A stretch of DNA of 8,087 bases from Acidobacteriota bacterium (GCA_020200195.1 JAIVJE010000058.1:1-8087), one strand, 5' to 3'. Counted from the first letter of the stretch, positions 1 through 7,221 are shown. Translations and numbers: made by a program. Notes: generated by a model from the letters alone, not told the origin.

Positions 1-1
1 C

Positions 2-994
2 TGCGGGACGACACGTTCGGCAGTCGCGGCCGGTGTCTGTGAGGCGCTCGCCATACTGATTCGGCCGAACCTGGCACCGCTCGCGCTGTTGATCCACGCC
101 GGGGTTGCATTGGCCGGTCCGAGGGAACAGCGGGGCCACCGGCTGCTTGCGGCATCGTTGCCTCTCGCCGTCGGGCTGATCGTGCTGGGCGCGGTGCAGG
201 ACGCGCGGTACGGCTCGTGGCGGGCATCGGGCTACGGGGTTTTCGCCGACCTGTTCGCGGCTGCGAACATCCGGCCCAACTTCGCGCGGTATCCACGATG
301 GCTCACCGATACGCACCACTGGTTCATTTGGCTCTGGGTCGCCGCCCCCATCTGGCTCGTCATCGTCAGGCGGCCACGACCAACGCGGATCGCCGTCTCT
401 CTCGCGTGGCCGTTCTGCGCTGCCGTGTTCGCGGCGTACCTTCCGTACGTCTTCTTTCAGCCGCAGGAATGGACCTACAGCCGATTTCTTCTCCCGGCGC
501 TGCCACTGATGCTTCTGCTCGGCAGCGCGATCGCCTTGAGCGCGGTCCGGACGCTGCCCACGCCCGTGCGGCCAGTAGCAGCCGGAATCGGGACGATTGT
601 GCTGGTGTGGTTCATGATCGGGAGGGCACGCGAATTGGGAGTGTTCGAGCTGCGGCACACGGAACGCGACTATCCGGCAGTCGGGCGGTACCTCCGGGAA
701 CAGCTGCCAATGAATGCGATCTTTTTCTCGTCGCAACACAGCGGCAGCATCCGCCTCTACGCGGACCGGCCGATCGTGCGCTGGGATCGCCTGGAGGCTG
801 GGTGGCTGGACGAAGCGGTCACGGCCTTGCGCGGACGTGGGTACATCACGTACCTCGTCGCCGCCCCCGGTGAGCTGACGTCATTCCGTGAGCGCCCTGA
901 GAACAAGGGAGAGGCGGCGGCACAGCAGCTCACGCCGCTGGTGATGATCGGACGCACGGCCGTTTACGAGCTGACCGCTGGGACGGGACGTTAG
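2..994 (+). CDS. Membrane glycosyltransferase-like protein (PMT/GT39-type), C-terminal part
   Basis: The frame is open from the first bases of the window, so the gene starts upstream and 330 residues of its C-terminal part are visible. A TTG at 89 could serve as a start, but the reading frame before it already encodes a family-like stretch (RPNLAPLALL), so I read the gene as truncated by the window edge. Hydrophobic segments lie at about visible residues 49-66, 106-123, 130-152, 160-181 and 190-207. They are followed by a soluble tail of about 120 residues, probably periplasmic. The phrases YGSWRASGYG and YSRFLLPALPLMLLL are typical of polyprenyl-phosphate-sugar-dependent mannosyltransferase-like integral membrane enzymes, which add sugars to lipids or proteins on the outer face of the membrane. 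The catalytic N-terminal loop with its acidic residues is outside the window, so activity and substrate cannot be judged. The TAG stop overlaps the stop of the convergent phosphatase gene. Family moderately sure, substrate unknown. Confidence 0.75.
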   Translation, partial: CGTTRSAVAAGVCEALAILIRPNLAPLALLIHAGVALAGPREQRGHRLLAASLPLAVGLIVLGAVQDARYGSWRASGYGVFADLFAAANIRPNFARYPRWLTDTHHWFIWLWVAAPIWLVIVRRPRPTRIAVSLAWPFCAAVFAAYLPYVFFQPQEWTYSRFLLPALPLMLLLGSAIALSAVRTLPTPVRPVAAGIGTIVLVWFMIGRARELGVFELRHTERDYPAVGRYLREQLPMNAIFFSSQHSGSIRLYADRPIVRWDRLEAGWLDEAVTALRGRGYITYLVAAPGELTSFRERPENKGEAAAQQLTPLVMIGRTAVYELTAGTGR

Positions 995-2160
995 AGCGGC
1001 GCGCGCTTGAGGATCAGGATCGTCAAATCGTCTCCGAATCTCGGCTCGCCGGCGTGTGCCTCCACCGCCTCCAGTACCCGGGCGTCGATCACCGCCGGGG
1101 AATCCGCGGCGTGAAGATCGATGATGACTCCGAGTCCCGCTTCCTCGAACGGCTGTCCCACCGGATCTTCGGCTTCGGTAATCCCGTCGCTGTACATCAC
1201 CAGCAGCTCCCCAGGTTCCAGTCGCGTTTCCACGGCCGCAAACCGCGAGTGCTCGAACATGCCGAGCGCGACGCCGCTGGCCGGAAGACGCTCATGGCGT
1301 CCGTCGCGATGTCGCAGCAGCGGCGGGTTGTGCCCGGCATTGACGTAGGTGAGCGCGCCCGTGGCAGGGGTGTAGACCGCATAGAACAGCGTGATGAACC
1401 GCGATGGCGGGCTGTGCCGCGAGATCTGCACGTTCAAGCGCTCGACGAGCGCTGCCGCTTCCAGCTGCTCGTCGGCCAGCGTCCGCAGCACTGCGAGCAG
1501 CAACGCCATGAGTAGCGCCGCAGGGCTGCCTTTCCCTGCGACATCCCCCACCGTCACGATCACGCGGCCATCGGGCAGCGGCAAGACATCGTAGAAATCT
1601 CCTCCGACCGTGTTGGCGGGACGCGTGGTGCCGCAGATTTCGACGTCAGCGATGCTGTATGTTCCTTGCGGGAGCATGGCGCGCTGGATCTCGCGCGCCA
1701 CTTCCAGCTCGCCCTTCAGCGAGAGCCGGTCCGCGACTTCGAGAAGCACCAGCAGGTTGACGAGACACAGGCTGACGATCAACGCGAACGTGCCATCGGC
1801 CCACACCGGCATCAGCAGTGCGACCTGGATGAACGGCGTACCGAACGGCACGTCGACGATCGAGAATCCGCGGAACAACCGCAGGATGCCCATGAGCGCG
1901 ATGACGAGCGCGCCGAGGTACAGCGCGCGCCGCGCTGGCGGGAGCCTCAGCGTGAACGCAACGAAGATCTGCTGGAACCGCAGCGGCAGCCGCTTCCACC
2001 ACGGCAGGCCGGCGTAGCGGTCCTCATCCAGGCCTCGGGTGAAGAAACGATACGCGTCTCGCGTGTCGTGCGTGAACAGCCGCTGGAGATCGTCACGCGA
2101 GAGATCTCGGGTGTAGGTATCGAACAACTCGCGGGCGCGGTCGGAGGCGTAGGCCTTCAC
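991..2160 (-). CDS. Membrane-anchored SpoIIE/RsbU-type PP2C serine phosphatase
   Basis: This 389-residue protein ends in a complete SpoIIE-type PP2C domain (about residues 150-386). The metal and catalytic motifs are all present: GGDFYD at 186-191, GDVAGKG at 205-211, NAGHNPP at 274-280, YSDGITEA at 323-330 and GDDLT at 376-380, with the acidic ligands intact. Such enzymes dephosphorylate serine on proteins, classically anti-anti-sigma factors in partner-switching circuits. The N-terminal part is a charged cytoplasmic stretch of about 75 residues, then two or three membrane segments (about 78-95, 107-120 and 122-143) joined by a short linker to the catalytic domain. I see no HAMP, GAF, PAS or response-regulator domain. 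The start is a GTG one base after the TGA of the upstream kbl-like gene. A stop codon lies two codons upstream in frame, so no earlier start is possible. The close spacing implies translational coupling. No sigma, anti-sigma or STAS gene lies in the window, so the target is unknown. Confidence 0.9.
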   Translation of the reverse strand: MKAYASDRARELFDTYTRDLSRDDLQRLFTHDTRDAYRFFTRGLDEDRYAGLPWWKRLPLRFQQIFVAFTLRLPPARRALYLGALVIALMGILRLFRGFSIVDVPFGTPFIQVALLMPVWADGTFALIVSLCLVNLLVLLEVADRLSLKGELEVAREIQRAMLPQGTYSIADVEICGTTRPANTVGGDFYDVLPLPDGRVIVTVGDVAGKGSPAALLMALLLAVLRTLADEQLEAAALVERLNVQISRHSPPSRFITLFYAVYTPATGALTYVNAGHNPPLLRHRDGRHERLPASGVALGMFEHSRFAAVETRLEPGELLVMYSDGITEAEDPVGQPFEEAGLGVIIDLHAADSPAVIDARVLEAVEAHAGEPRFGDDLTILILKRAPL

Positions 2161-2161
2161 G

Positions 2162-3343
2162 TCAAATCAAATCCAGCTCGCGGCCGACCCTGGCGAACGC
2201 GTCGAGCGCGTACTGCAGGTCTTCGCGTGTGTGCGTGGCGGTCACAATCGTGCGGACCCGGGCCTTGTCCCTGGCGACGGTGGGGAATGCGATGCCCTGC
2301 GCGAACACCCCTTCTTCGAACAGCCTGTCGGACAGCCGCATGGCTTTTCCACTCTCACCGGCGATCACGGGCGTAATGGGACTCTCGCTGAGTCCGGTGT
2401 CGAACCCGAGGTCCGTCAGCCCCTTCTTAAAGAAACGGGTGTTGTCCCAGAGTCGTTCGATGATTTCTGGTTCTTCCATCAAAACGTCGAGCGCGGCGAT
2501 GCACGCCGCGGCGACTGCAGGGGGGTGCGACGTGGAGAACAGGAACGGCCGCGCGCGGTGGTACAGAAACTCGATCAGATCGCGCGTGCCGGCCACATAT
2601 CCGCCGAGCGCTCCCATCGCCTTCGAGAGGGTCCCGACCTGAACGTCGACGCGGCCGTGCATCTCGAAGTGGTCAACCGTACCGCGGCCGTTCTTTCCAA
2701 ACACACCGCTCGCATGGGCGTCGTCGACCATCATGATGCAGCCGGTGTCCTCGGCGAGCTGACAGAGCTGCGGCAGCGCGCCGACGTCGCCGTCCATACT
2801 GAAGACACCATCGGTGATAAGGAGCTTGCGTTGCGTGGACGGCAGATCTTTCACGATGGCGCGGGCCGCCTCGACGTCCTTGTGGGGAAACACTTTGATC
2901 GCCGCCCGGCTCAGGCGGCTGCCATCGACGATGCTGGCATGGTTCAGCGCGTCCGAAATCACGACGTCATCTTTTCCCAGTATTGCGGACACCGTTCCGG
3001 CGTTGGCTGCAAACCCGCTCTGGAAGACCACGACCGCCTCGACTTTCTTGAAGTCCGCCAGCCGGCGCTCGAGCTCCATGTGGATTTCCATGGTGCCGGC
3101 GATCGTGCGGACTGACCCGGACCCGACCCCAAACCGGTCGAGCGCCTCCCGGGCGCGGTCCCGAAGTCGCGGATGAGTCGTCAAACCGAGATAATTGTTC
3201 GACGACAGGTTGACTACTGAGCGGTGGTCGAAGGTAGTCCGCGCCTTCTGCTCATCTTCGAGAACTCGAAGGCGCCGGTAGAGGTTCTGTTGCTTCAGCC
3301 CGTCGAGCTCGGCACCGAGGTAGGCAAGCGGATCGCTGCGCAT
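2162..3343 (-). CDS. kbl: Alpha-oxoamine synthase, probably glycine C-acetyltransferase (2-amino-3-ketobutyrate CoA ligase)
   Basis: This 393-residue PLP enzyme belongs to the AONS/ALAS/KBL/SPT family and is close in length to E. coli Kbl (about 398). The PLP lysine is K241 in GTLSKAMG. H135 (NHASI) should stack on the cofactor, and D207 and H210 (DDAH) are the usual cofactor contacts, all at the spacing seen in Kbl. LSSNNYLGL at 46-54 and GSGSVRTIAGT at 74-84 are also family signatures. Kbl condenses glycine with acetyl-CoA to 2-amino-3-ketobutyrate, or runs in reverse in threonine breakdown after threonine dehydrogenase. No tdh gene is visible here, so another acyl-CoA (for example as in serine palmitoyltransferase or BioF) cannot be excluded. 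The ATG start has no Shine-Dalgarno but carries a -10-like TATACT 8 bases upstream, which suggests a leaderless message. The stop is followed after one base by the GTG of the phosphatase gene. Family very sure, exact substrate moderately. Confidence 0.88.
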   Translation of the reverse strand: MRSDPLAYLGAELDGLKQQNLYRRLRVLEDEQKARTTFDHRSVVNLSSNNYLGLTTHPRLRDRAREALDRFGVGSGSVRTIAGTMEIHMELERRLADFKKVEAVVVFQSGFAANAGTVSAILGKDDVVISDALNHASIVDGSRLSRAAIKVFPHKDVEAARAIVKDLPSTQRKLLITDGVFSMDGDVGALPQLCQLAEDTGCIMMVDDAHASGVFGKNGRGTVDHFEMHGRVDVQVGTLSKAMGALGGYVAGTRDLIEFLYHRARPFLFSTSHPPAVAAACIAALDVLMEEPEIIERLWDNTRFFKKGLTDLGFDTGLSESPITPVIAGESGKAMRLSDRLFEEGVFAQGIAFPTVARDKARVRTIVTATHTREDLQYALDAFARVGRELDLI

Positions 3344-3351
3344 ATCGCGCG

Positions 3352-3357
3352 AGTATA
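3352..3357 (-). promoter_or_regulatory. Putative -10 element of a leaderless kbl transcript
   Basis: On the minus strand TATACT (5 of 6 matches to TATAAT) ends 8 bases before the kbl ATG. A start point about 7 bases downstream would fall within 1-3 bases of the ATG, and there is no Shine-Dalgarno. No convincing -35 box is seen at 16-18 bp. Prediction from sequence only. Confidence 0.45.
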
Positions 3358-3373
3358 ACTTTTGGAGTGGGGG

Positions 3374-3408
3374 CGGCGCCGAACGGAGGCGGTTTTCGCG
3401 CCGTTTTT
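3374..3408 (+). terminator. Intrinsic-terminator-like hairpin on the plus strand
   Basis: CGGCGC (3374-3379) pairs with GCGCCG (3398-3403). Three more pairs (GAA 3381-3383 with TTC 3395-3397) extend the stem past one bulged base, and five Ts follow at 3404-3408. The T-run is on the plus strand, antisense to the genes on both sides (DUF5658-like and kbl). Read on the minus strand the same hairpin lacks a U-tail, so it may only protect the mRNA end after the DUF5658-like stop. The structure is clear, the function uncertain. Confidence 0.45.
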
Positions 3409-3766
3409 ACGCGCCGAAATAGAAAATTATGGCAACCCAGGGGATGACGGCGACAGCCACATAAAACCCGGCCAGCACGGCCACAGCCTTATGTACGGCG
3501 GACAAGTGCAGCGCGATTCCGAAAAACCCAGCCGTCACCTTTGCGGTCGCCAGCGCGGGTCCTTGGCCCATGGCCGCCATGAGCCATCCGATGAGCGGAT
3601 TGCCCTCCATGTGCAGGCCGTAAATAGTTACTCCGACGTAGGTTAACACCCCGTCCGAGGCCTGCGCGAGCAGGAACAGGCAGAGCGCGACGTCGCCGAA
3701 GAGCGATCGTCCGGTTGAGCCCCGCGTGCCTGGTCCCACCAATCCCCTTTCGAGCGGACACCTCAC
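3407..3766 (-). CDS. Small integral membrane protein, DUF5658-like
   Basis: The 119-residue product has three or so membrane segments (about 24-46, 70-90 and 95-116). It contains the pattern D38-x3-T42, then G-L-H-M-E-G-N-P-L (50-58) and a lysine (K76) before the second hydrophobic stretch. That arrangement resembles DUF5658, a family of short bacterial membrane proteins with no known function; the match is from memory of the motif, not a search. The first possible start is GTG at 3766-3764. A second GTG at 3739-3737 follows a purine-rich AAAGGGGA (3750-3743) and would remove nine polar residues, so the true start may be there (110 residues). The gene lies about 60 bp after the transporter and 63 bp before the kbl-like gene, in the same direction. 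Its TAA stop lies inside the T-run of a hairpin facing the other way. Confidence 0.7.
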   Translation of the reverse strand: MRCPLERGLVGPGTRGSTGRSLFGDVALCLFLLAQASDGVLTYVGVTIYGLHMEGNPLIGWLMAAMGQGPALATAKVTAGFFGIALHLSAVHKAVAVLAGFYVAVAVIPWVAIIFYFGA

Positions 3767-3826
3767 GTCAGATCCGTGGCGCGAATGCCCTGCTCGCCGG
3801 GCTCTTACTCAATGCTGATGCCAACG

Positions 3827-4867
3827 CTACTCATCCTTGCTGGTGAGCTCGATGAGGAGAACCTGAAGTATGGCCGCGGTCGGGACGGCCAGGATCGCGC
3901 CGAGGATCCCGAGCATGCGGCCGCCGATGAGGAGGGCGACGATTACGGTGACGGCGCTGACGCCCACTTGGCGCTCCATGATCTTCGGCACGAGCACGTG
4001 ATTCTCGAACTGCTGCTGCACGACAAAGAAAATCACGACGAGCAGCACTTTGTTGAACGACACCGTGGAGGCGACAGCGATAGCGGGGATCGCGGACAGA
4101 ATCGGCCCGACGACCGGAATCAGCTCACCGATTCCGGAGATCAACGCGAGCACGTAAAAAAAGGGAATGCCCATCGCCCAGAGACCGATTGCCGACGTGA
4201 TGCCGATGATCGCGCCGAGCAGCAGCTGGCCGCCGAGCCACGCGCTGACCTTGAGTGTGATATCGCGGCTCGCGACAGCGACGCGGCCGCGTTGCGACGA
4301 CGGGAAGAGCCGCAGGAGCGTGTCGCGAAGTGAGTCGGCGTCAATCAACAGATAGAACGTGAGAATGAGGATCGTCAGCAGGCCGAAGAGACCACCCAGC
4401 ACGCCCATGATGGCGCCGAACACGGTCCCCATCGCTTCGCCTCCGCCGCCGACGGGAGCACGTTCTGCCGCCTCACGCAGCGTGAGGTGCTCGCTCAGGA
4501 GACCTTTGGCGATCAGCCACTGCTGGGCACGGTCGAACATTTCCGGAAACGCTGCCCAAAGCTGCTGTCCCTGCCGCACGAGCGGTGGAAATATCAGGAA
4601 GCCGACGGCCGTCAACGATCCGATGATCGCGAGGTACAGGATCAGGATGGCGAGCCACCGCGGGAGTCGCCTGCCGATCGGCACCACTTTCTGACGTTCG
4701 ATGAGCCGTACGATCGGGCTGAAGCCGATCGCGAGCAGCGCGCTCACGTAGAGCAGAAGCAGAACGTCGCGGACGAGATACGCGGACCAGATCAGAATGA
4801 CTGTCAGCGCAGTCATCCAGATGCCGTAACGGATCAGTGACCGTTGGGTTGGAGGCGGCGTCGGCAA
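3827..4867 (-). CDS. AI-2E family transporter
   Basis: This 346-residue polytopic membrane protein has the layout of the AI-2E family (PF01594, formerly UPF0118). Two membrane segments lie near the N-terminus (about 16-50), followed by FSPIVRLIER (49-58) and a segment at 70-95. A soluble stretch (about 97-145) comes next, and then a C-terminal membrane block. Family hallmarks in that block are GELIPVVGPILSAIPA (247-262), QQFENHVLVPKIM (285-297) and ILGAILAVPTAAI (321-333). Members include the AI-2 exporter TqsA, but others are linked to ion or small-molecule transport, so the cargo cannot be read from sequence. Translation probably starts at TTG (4867-4865), only 2 bp after the aminotransferase stop, with a GAGG about 9 bases upstream inside the preceding gene. 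An in-frame ATG at codon 18 would cut into the first membrane segment. The spacing argues for co-translation with the aminotransferase. Confidence 0.88.
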   Translation of the reverse strand: MPTPPPTQRSLIRYGIWMTALTVILIWSAYLVRDVLLLLYVSALLAIGFSPIVRLIERQKVVPIGRRLPRWLAILILYLAIIGSLTAVGFLIFPPLVRQGQQLWAAFPEMFDRAQQWLIAKGLLSEHLTLREAAERAPVGGGGEAMGTVFGAIMGVLGGLFGLLTILILTFYLLIDADSLRDTLLRLFPSSQRGRVAVASRDITLKVSAWLGGQLLLGAIIGITSAIGLWAMGIPFFYVLALISGIGELIPVVGPILSAIPAIAVASTVSFNKVLLVVIFFVVQQQFENHVLVPKIMERQVGVSAVTVIVALLIGGRMLGILGAILAVPTAAILQVLLIELTSKDE

Positions 4868-4869
4868 TC

Positions 4870-6093
4870 CTACTTGCCTCGGAGCGCGAAGTAATCGGCG
4901 GTGAACTCCGCCATCACGTCGTAGATTTCCAACAGTTCAGAAGGAGGTGCAAGAAACACAACGCGGAAGAACCCGTCCTGCGGCGCGGTGCCGAACCCTG
5001 ACCCGTACACGCACAGCACGCCGGTCTTCCGTAACAGCGCGAGGACGTAATCTTCATCGGTGACGCCCGGCGGGAGGGTGACGCGGGGCATCGAGTAGAA
5101 CGCCGCCGCCGGCGCGACAGCCGACATCCCGTCAATTGCATTCAACCGCCGCGTCGTGAGCTCGGCGCGCTCGCGCAGCGCGGCGCGGAACGTGGCTTGA
5201 TGCGAGCGATCTCCCGTCAACGCGGCGACGATCCCATATTCCATCGGGCCGGTGCTGCACAAGCGGCCGTCGGCGAGCTTCTTGATGCCGGCCAGCACAT
5301 CATCCAGCCGATCGGTCCGTCCGACCGCCAACCAGCCGGCACGCCAGCCGGGCGCGAGGTAGGCCTTCGACAGCGAGGAGAACGAGATGATCGGCGCGTC
5401 GGGATTCAGGCTCGCCAGCGCGGGCACCGGGCCGTCAAACGCCAGATCCGCGTACACTTCATCGGCCAGCAACGGGAAGTTGTGCTGATCCGCAACGTCT
5501 ATCAACGCCCGCCGCACGTCAGCCGGGTAGGTGGCACCGGTCGGATTGTTCGGATCGATCACGACCAGTGCGCGCGTCGCCGGACCGACCAGGCTCCGGA
5601 TGTGATCCAGGTCCGGAAGCCAGCCGCGGTCGGGATCGGTGCGATAGAACGCAGGCCGCGCGCCGATTTTCGCGAGCACCGCCGTATAGAGGGGATACGT
5701 CGGAACGGGGATGAGCACCTCGTCTCCCGCTTCGGCCAGCGCGTTTAGCGCCAGTTCGATGCCCTCTGACGTGCCAGCCGTAATAATGACCCGGTCGGGA
5801 TCGACCGGCATGCCGCGGCCAGCGCACTCAGCGGCGACGGCTTCCCTTGCTGGGACGATACCGACCGACGGCGCGTAGCCATTGCGCCCGTCGCGCATCG
5901 CTCGTTCGACCGCTTCGATCATGTGCGGCGGCGTGCGGAACCCAAAAGTAATCGGATCCCCAATGTTCAGGTAGCGCACCTTCTGCCCCGAGGCCTCTAC
6001 CTTCCGCGCCTCCGCCACGATGTTCCGAATCGCGTAGACGAATCCGCCGACCCGCCCGGCAACGGGTATGGCGTGGGTGGTGCGGGAGCCCAT
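4870..6093 (-). CDS. PLP-dependent class I aminotransferase, AlaA-like (alanine/pyruvate type)
   Basis: The protein has 407 residues if it starts at the ATG at 6093. It is a fold-type I aminotransferase that swaps an amino group between an amino acid and a 2-oxo acid. Visible motifs are LNIGDP (42-47), the DPNNPTG stretch (180-186), D211-E212 with Y214 for the cofactor, the PLP lysine K243 in SSLSKAY, R251 in GWRAGW for the cofactor phosphate, and R377 (FFRVVFL) for the substrate carboxylate. The stretches NIGDPITFGF and LADGRLC resemble E. coli AlaA, a glutamate-pyruvate transaminase, so alanine formation is the best guess; the substrate is not proven. The frame stays open to a TTG at 6117, but that start has no Shine-Dalgarno. 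The ATG at 6093 has a -10-like TAAGAT 9 bases upstream, so I prefer it. It heads the five-gene minus-strand block and lies divergent to the VWFA gene. Confidence 0.88.
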   Translation of the reverse strand: MGSRTTHAIPVAGRVGGFVYAIRNIVAEARKVEASGQKVRYLNIGDPITFGFRTPPHMIEAVERAMRDGRNGYAPSVGIVPAREAVAAECAGRGMPVDPDRVIITAGTSEGIELALNALAEAGDEVLIPVPTYPLYTAVLAKIGARPAFYRTDPDRGWLPDLDHIRSLVGPATRALVVIDPNNPTGATYPADVRRALIDVADQHNFPLLADEVYADLAFDGPVPALASLNPDAPIISFSSLSKAYLAPGWRAGWLAVGRTDRLDDVLAGIKKLADGRLCSTGPMEYGIVAALTGDRSHQATFRAALRERAELTTRRLNAIDGMSAVAPAAAFYSMPRVTLPPGVTDEDYVLALLRKTGVLCVYGSGFGTAPQDGFFRVVFLAPPSELLEIYDVMAEFTADYFALRGK

Positions 6094-6101
6094 TCGTTGA
6101 A

Positions 6102-6107
6102 ATCTTA
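6102..6107 (-). promoter_or_regulatory. Putative -10 element before the aminotransferase ATG
   Basis: On the minus strand TAAGAT (4 of 6 matches to TATAAT) ends 8 bases before the ATG at 6093-6091. The spacing is almost the same as at the kbl start, again without a Shine-Dalgarno or a clear -35. It supports the internal ATG over the TTG at 6117. Weak on its own. Confidence 0.3.
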
Positions 6108-6194
6108 CAGCATTCAATTCACGGAAGCGGGCCGCGGTCGATAGTGTAGAAACAACTTATCTCATTGGCAGGGTATTTGGAAGCACGAGGCTCC

Positions 6195-7187
6195 ATGACG
6201 GGGCGAGGGATCCTTTTTGCTCTAAGCGTTGCCACGACGGCCCTCGTCGGCGCGCCGGTGCGGGCCCAGGAACCCCCTGCAAACCCCCCGACAGCCCAGT
6301 TCAAGTCGTCGGTCGACCTCGTGTCGGTCGCGGCAATCGTCCGCGACCGCAAGGGGCGGTTCGTGAGCGACCTGTCGCAGGCCGACTTCCAGGTGGTCGA
6401 GGCCGGCGAGACGCGGCGCATTCTGGACTTTCACGCACGGGCGGACGGGCCCGTGAAGGTCGCGGTGTTGTTCGACATCAGCGGCAGCATGCGGCTCGGC
6501 TCGAAGGTCGCGGATGCCAAACAGGCGGCCCGCCACGTCTTCGGCGCGCTGAAAAGCGGCGACGAAGCCGCGGTGTTCTCGTTCGACACGCGGCTGCAGC
6601 GCGTGCGCGGGTTCACGCAGGATGTCGCAACGCTCGAGGCGGCGATCGAAAAAGTCGAAGAACCGTTCGGCCAGACATCCTTATATGACGCGATCGCGGA
6701 TACGGCGCGCGCGGCCGCCACCGAAGGGCGTGGAGCATCGCGTGTGCCCCAGCGCCTGGCAGTGGTCGTCCTGACGGACGGCGTCGACACGCGCAGCCAG
6801 TTGACGCCCTCACAGGTGACGGCGATCGCCAGCGAAATCGACGTGCCCGTGTACATCATCACCGTGCTGCCGCCGATGGCTGAGGGAGACGACGATGCCC
6901 TCACCACCGAAGCTGTGCCGGAGACGGCGCTCGAAAGCCTGGCGCGCTACACGGGTGGACAGCTGTTCAACACGAGTGCGCCGGCGCACGCGAGCATCGC
7001 GGCCCGGCAGATCGTCAGCGAACTTAGACACCAGTACGTGCTCGCGTTCGAGTCGTCGACGCGGGCCGGGTGGCGGCCGCTCGAAGTTCGCGCACGAGGT
7101 CGGAACCTCGTCGTGCGGGCGCGGAGCGGCTACATGGCCGGGGCCGGAGGCCCCGCATCGGAGACCGCACGGCGGCAGTCATTCTGA
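6195..7187 (+). CDS. Secreted VWFA-domain protein (VWFA-related Acidobacterial domain family)
   Basis: With the ATG at 6195 the product is 330 residues and begins with a clean signal peptide: a short basic start, a hydrophobic core at about 5-20, and a probable cut after PVRA (residue 24). GAGG sits four bases before this ATG. The frame also extends up to a TTG at 6165, but that would bury the signal peptide, so I reject it. A short beta-rich N-terminal part (about 36-82, VDLVSVAAIVRDRKG) leads into a von Willebrand A domain (about 87-285) with an intact MIDAS metal site: DISGSM at 94-99 (D94, S96, S98), T161 and D195 in LTDGVD. The layout fits TIGR03436, a family expanded in Acidobacteria whose role is unknown. 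MIDAS domains usually bind protein ligands through a divalent metal. It lies outside the cytoplasm and is followed after 45 bp by an OmpA-like gene on the same strand. Confidence 0.9.
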   Translation: MTGRGILFALSVATTALVGAPVRAQEPPANPPTAQFKSSVDLVSVAAIVRDRKGRFVSDLSQADFQVVEAGETRRILDFHARADGPVKVAVLFDISGSMRLGSKVADAKQAARHVFGALKSGDEAAVFSFDTRLQRVRGFTQDVATLEAAIEKVEEPFGQTSLYDAIADTARAAATEGRGASRVPQRLAVVVLTDGVDTRSQLTPSQVTAIASEIDVPVYIITVLPPMAEGDDDALTTEAVPETALESLARYTGGQLFNTSAPAHASIAARQIVSELRHQYVLAFESSTRAGWRPLEVRARGRNLVVRARSGYMAGAGGPASETARRQSF

Positions 7188-7221
7188 GCGTGTCCGGTAA
7201 GTGTCCGACGAAACCGTTAAC

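Noticed and set aside
217..873. Long plus-strand open frame inside the glycosyltransferase-like gene
   Set aside because: It is a shifted frame of the real gene: arginine- and alanine-rich, with no domain. Similar open frames opposite the phosphatase, kbl, transporter and aminotransferase genes were rejected for the same reason.
6094..6117. TTG start of the aminotransferase at 6117
   Set aside because: No Shine-Dalgarno is present, and the ATG at 6093 has a better placed -10-like element; the eight extra residues do not look family-like. Not fully excluded.
6165..6194. Longer N-terminus for the VWFA protein from a TTG start
   Set aside because: The added ten residues precede a clean signal peptide that begins at the ATG at 6195, which also has a GAGG upstream.
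7139..7155. Perfect 7-bp GC hairpin (CGGGGCC, loop GGA, GGCCCCG)
   Set aside because: It lies inside the VWFA coding region in GC-rich sequence and has no T-run; probably chance.
7190..7207. Direct repeat GTGTCCG (7190-7196 and 7201-7207) between the VWFA and OmpA-like genes
   Set aside because: Two short copies only, with no array or further copies nearby.
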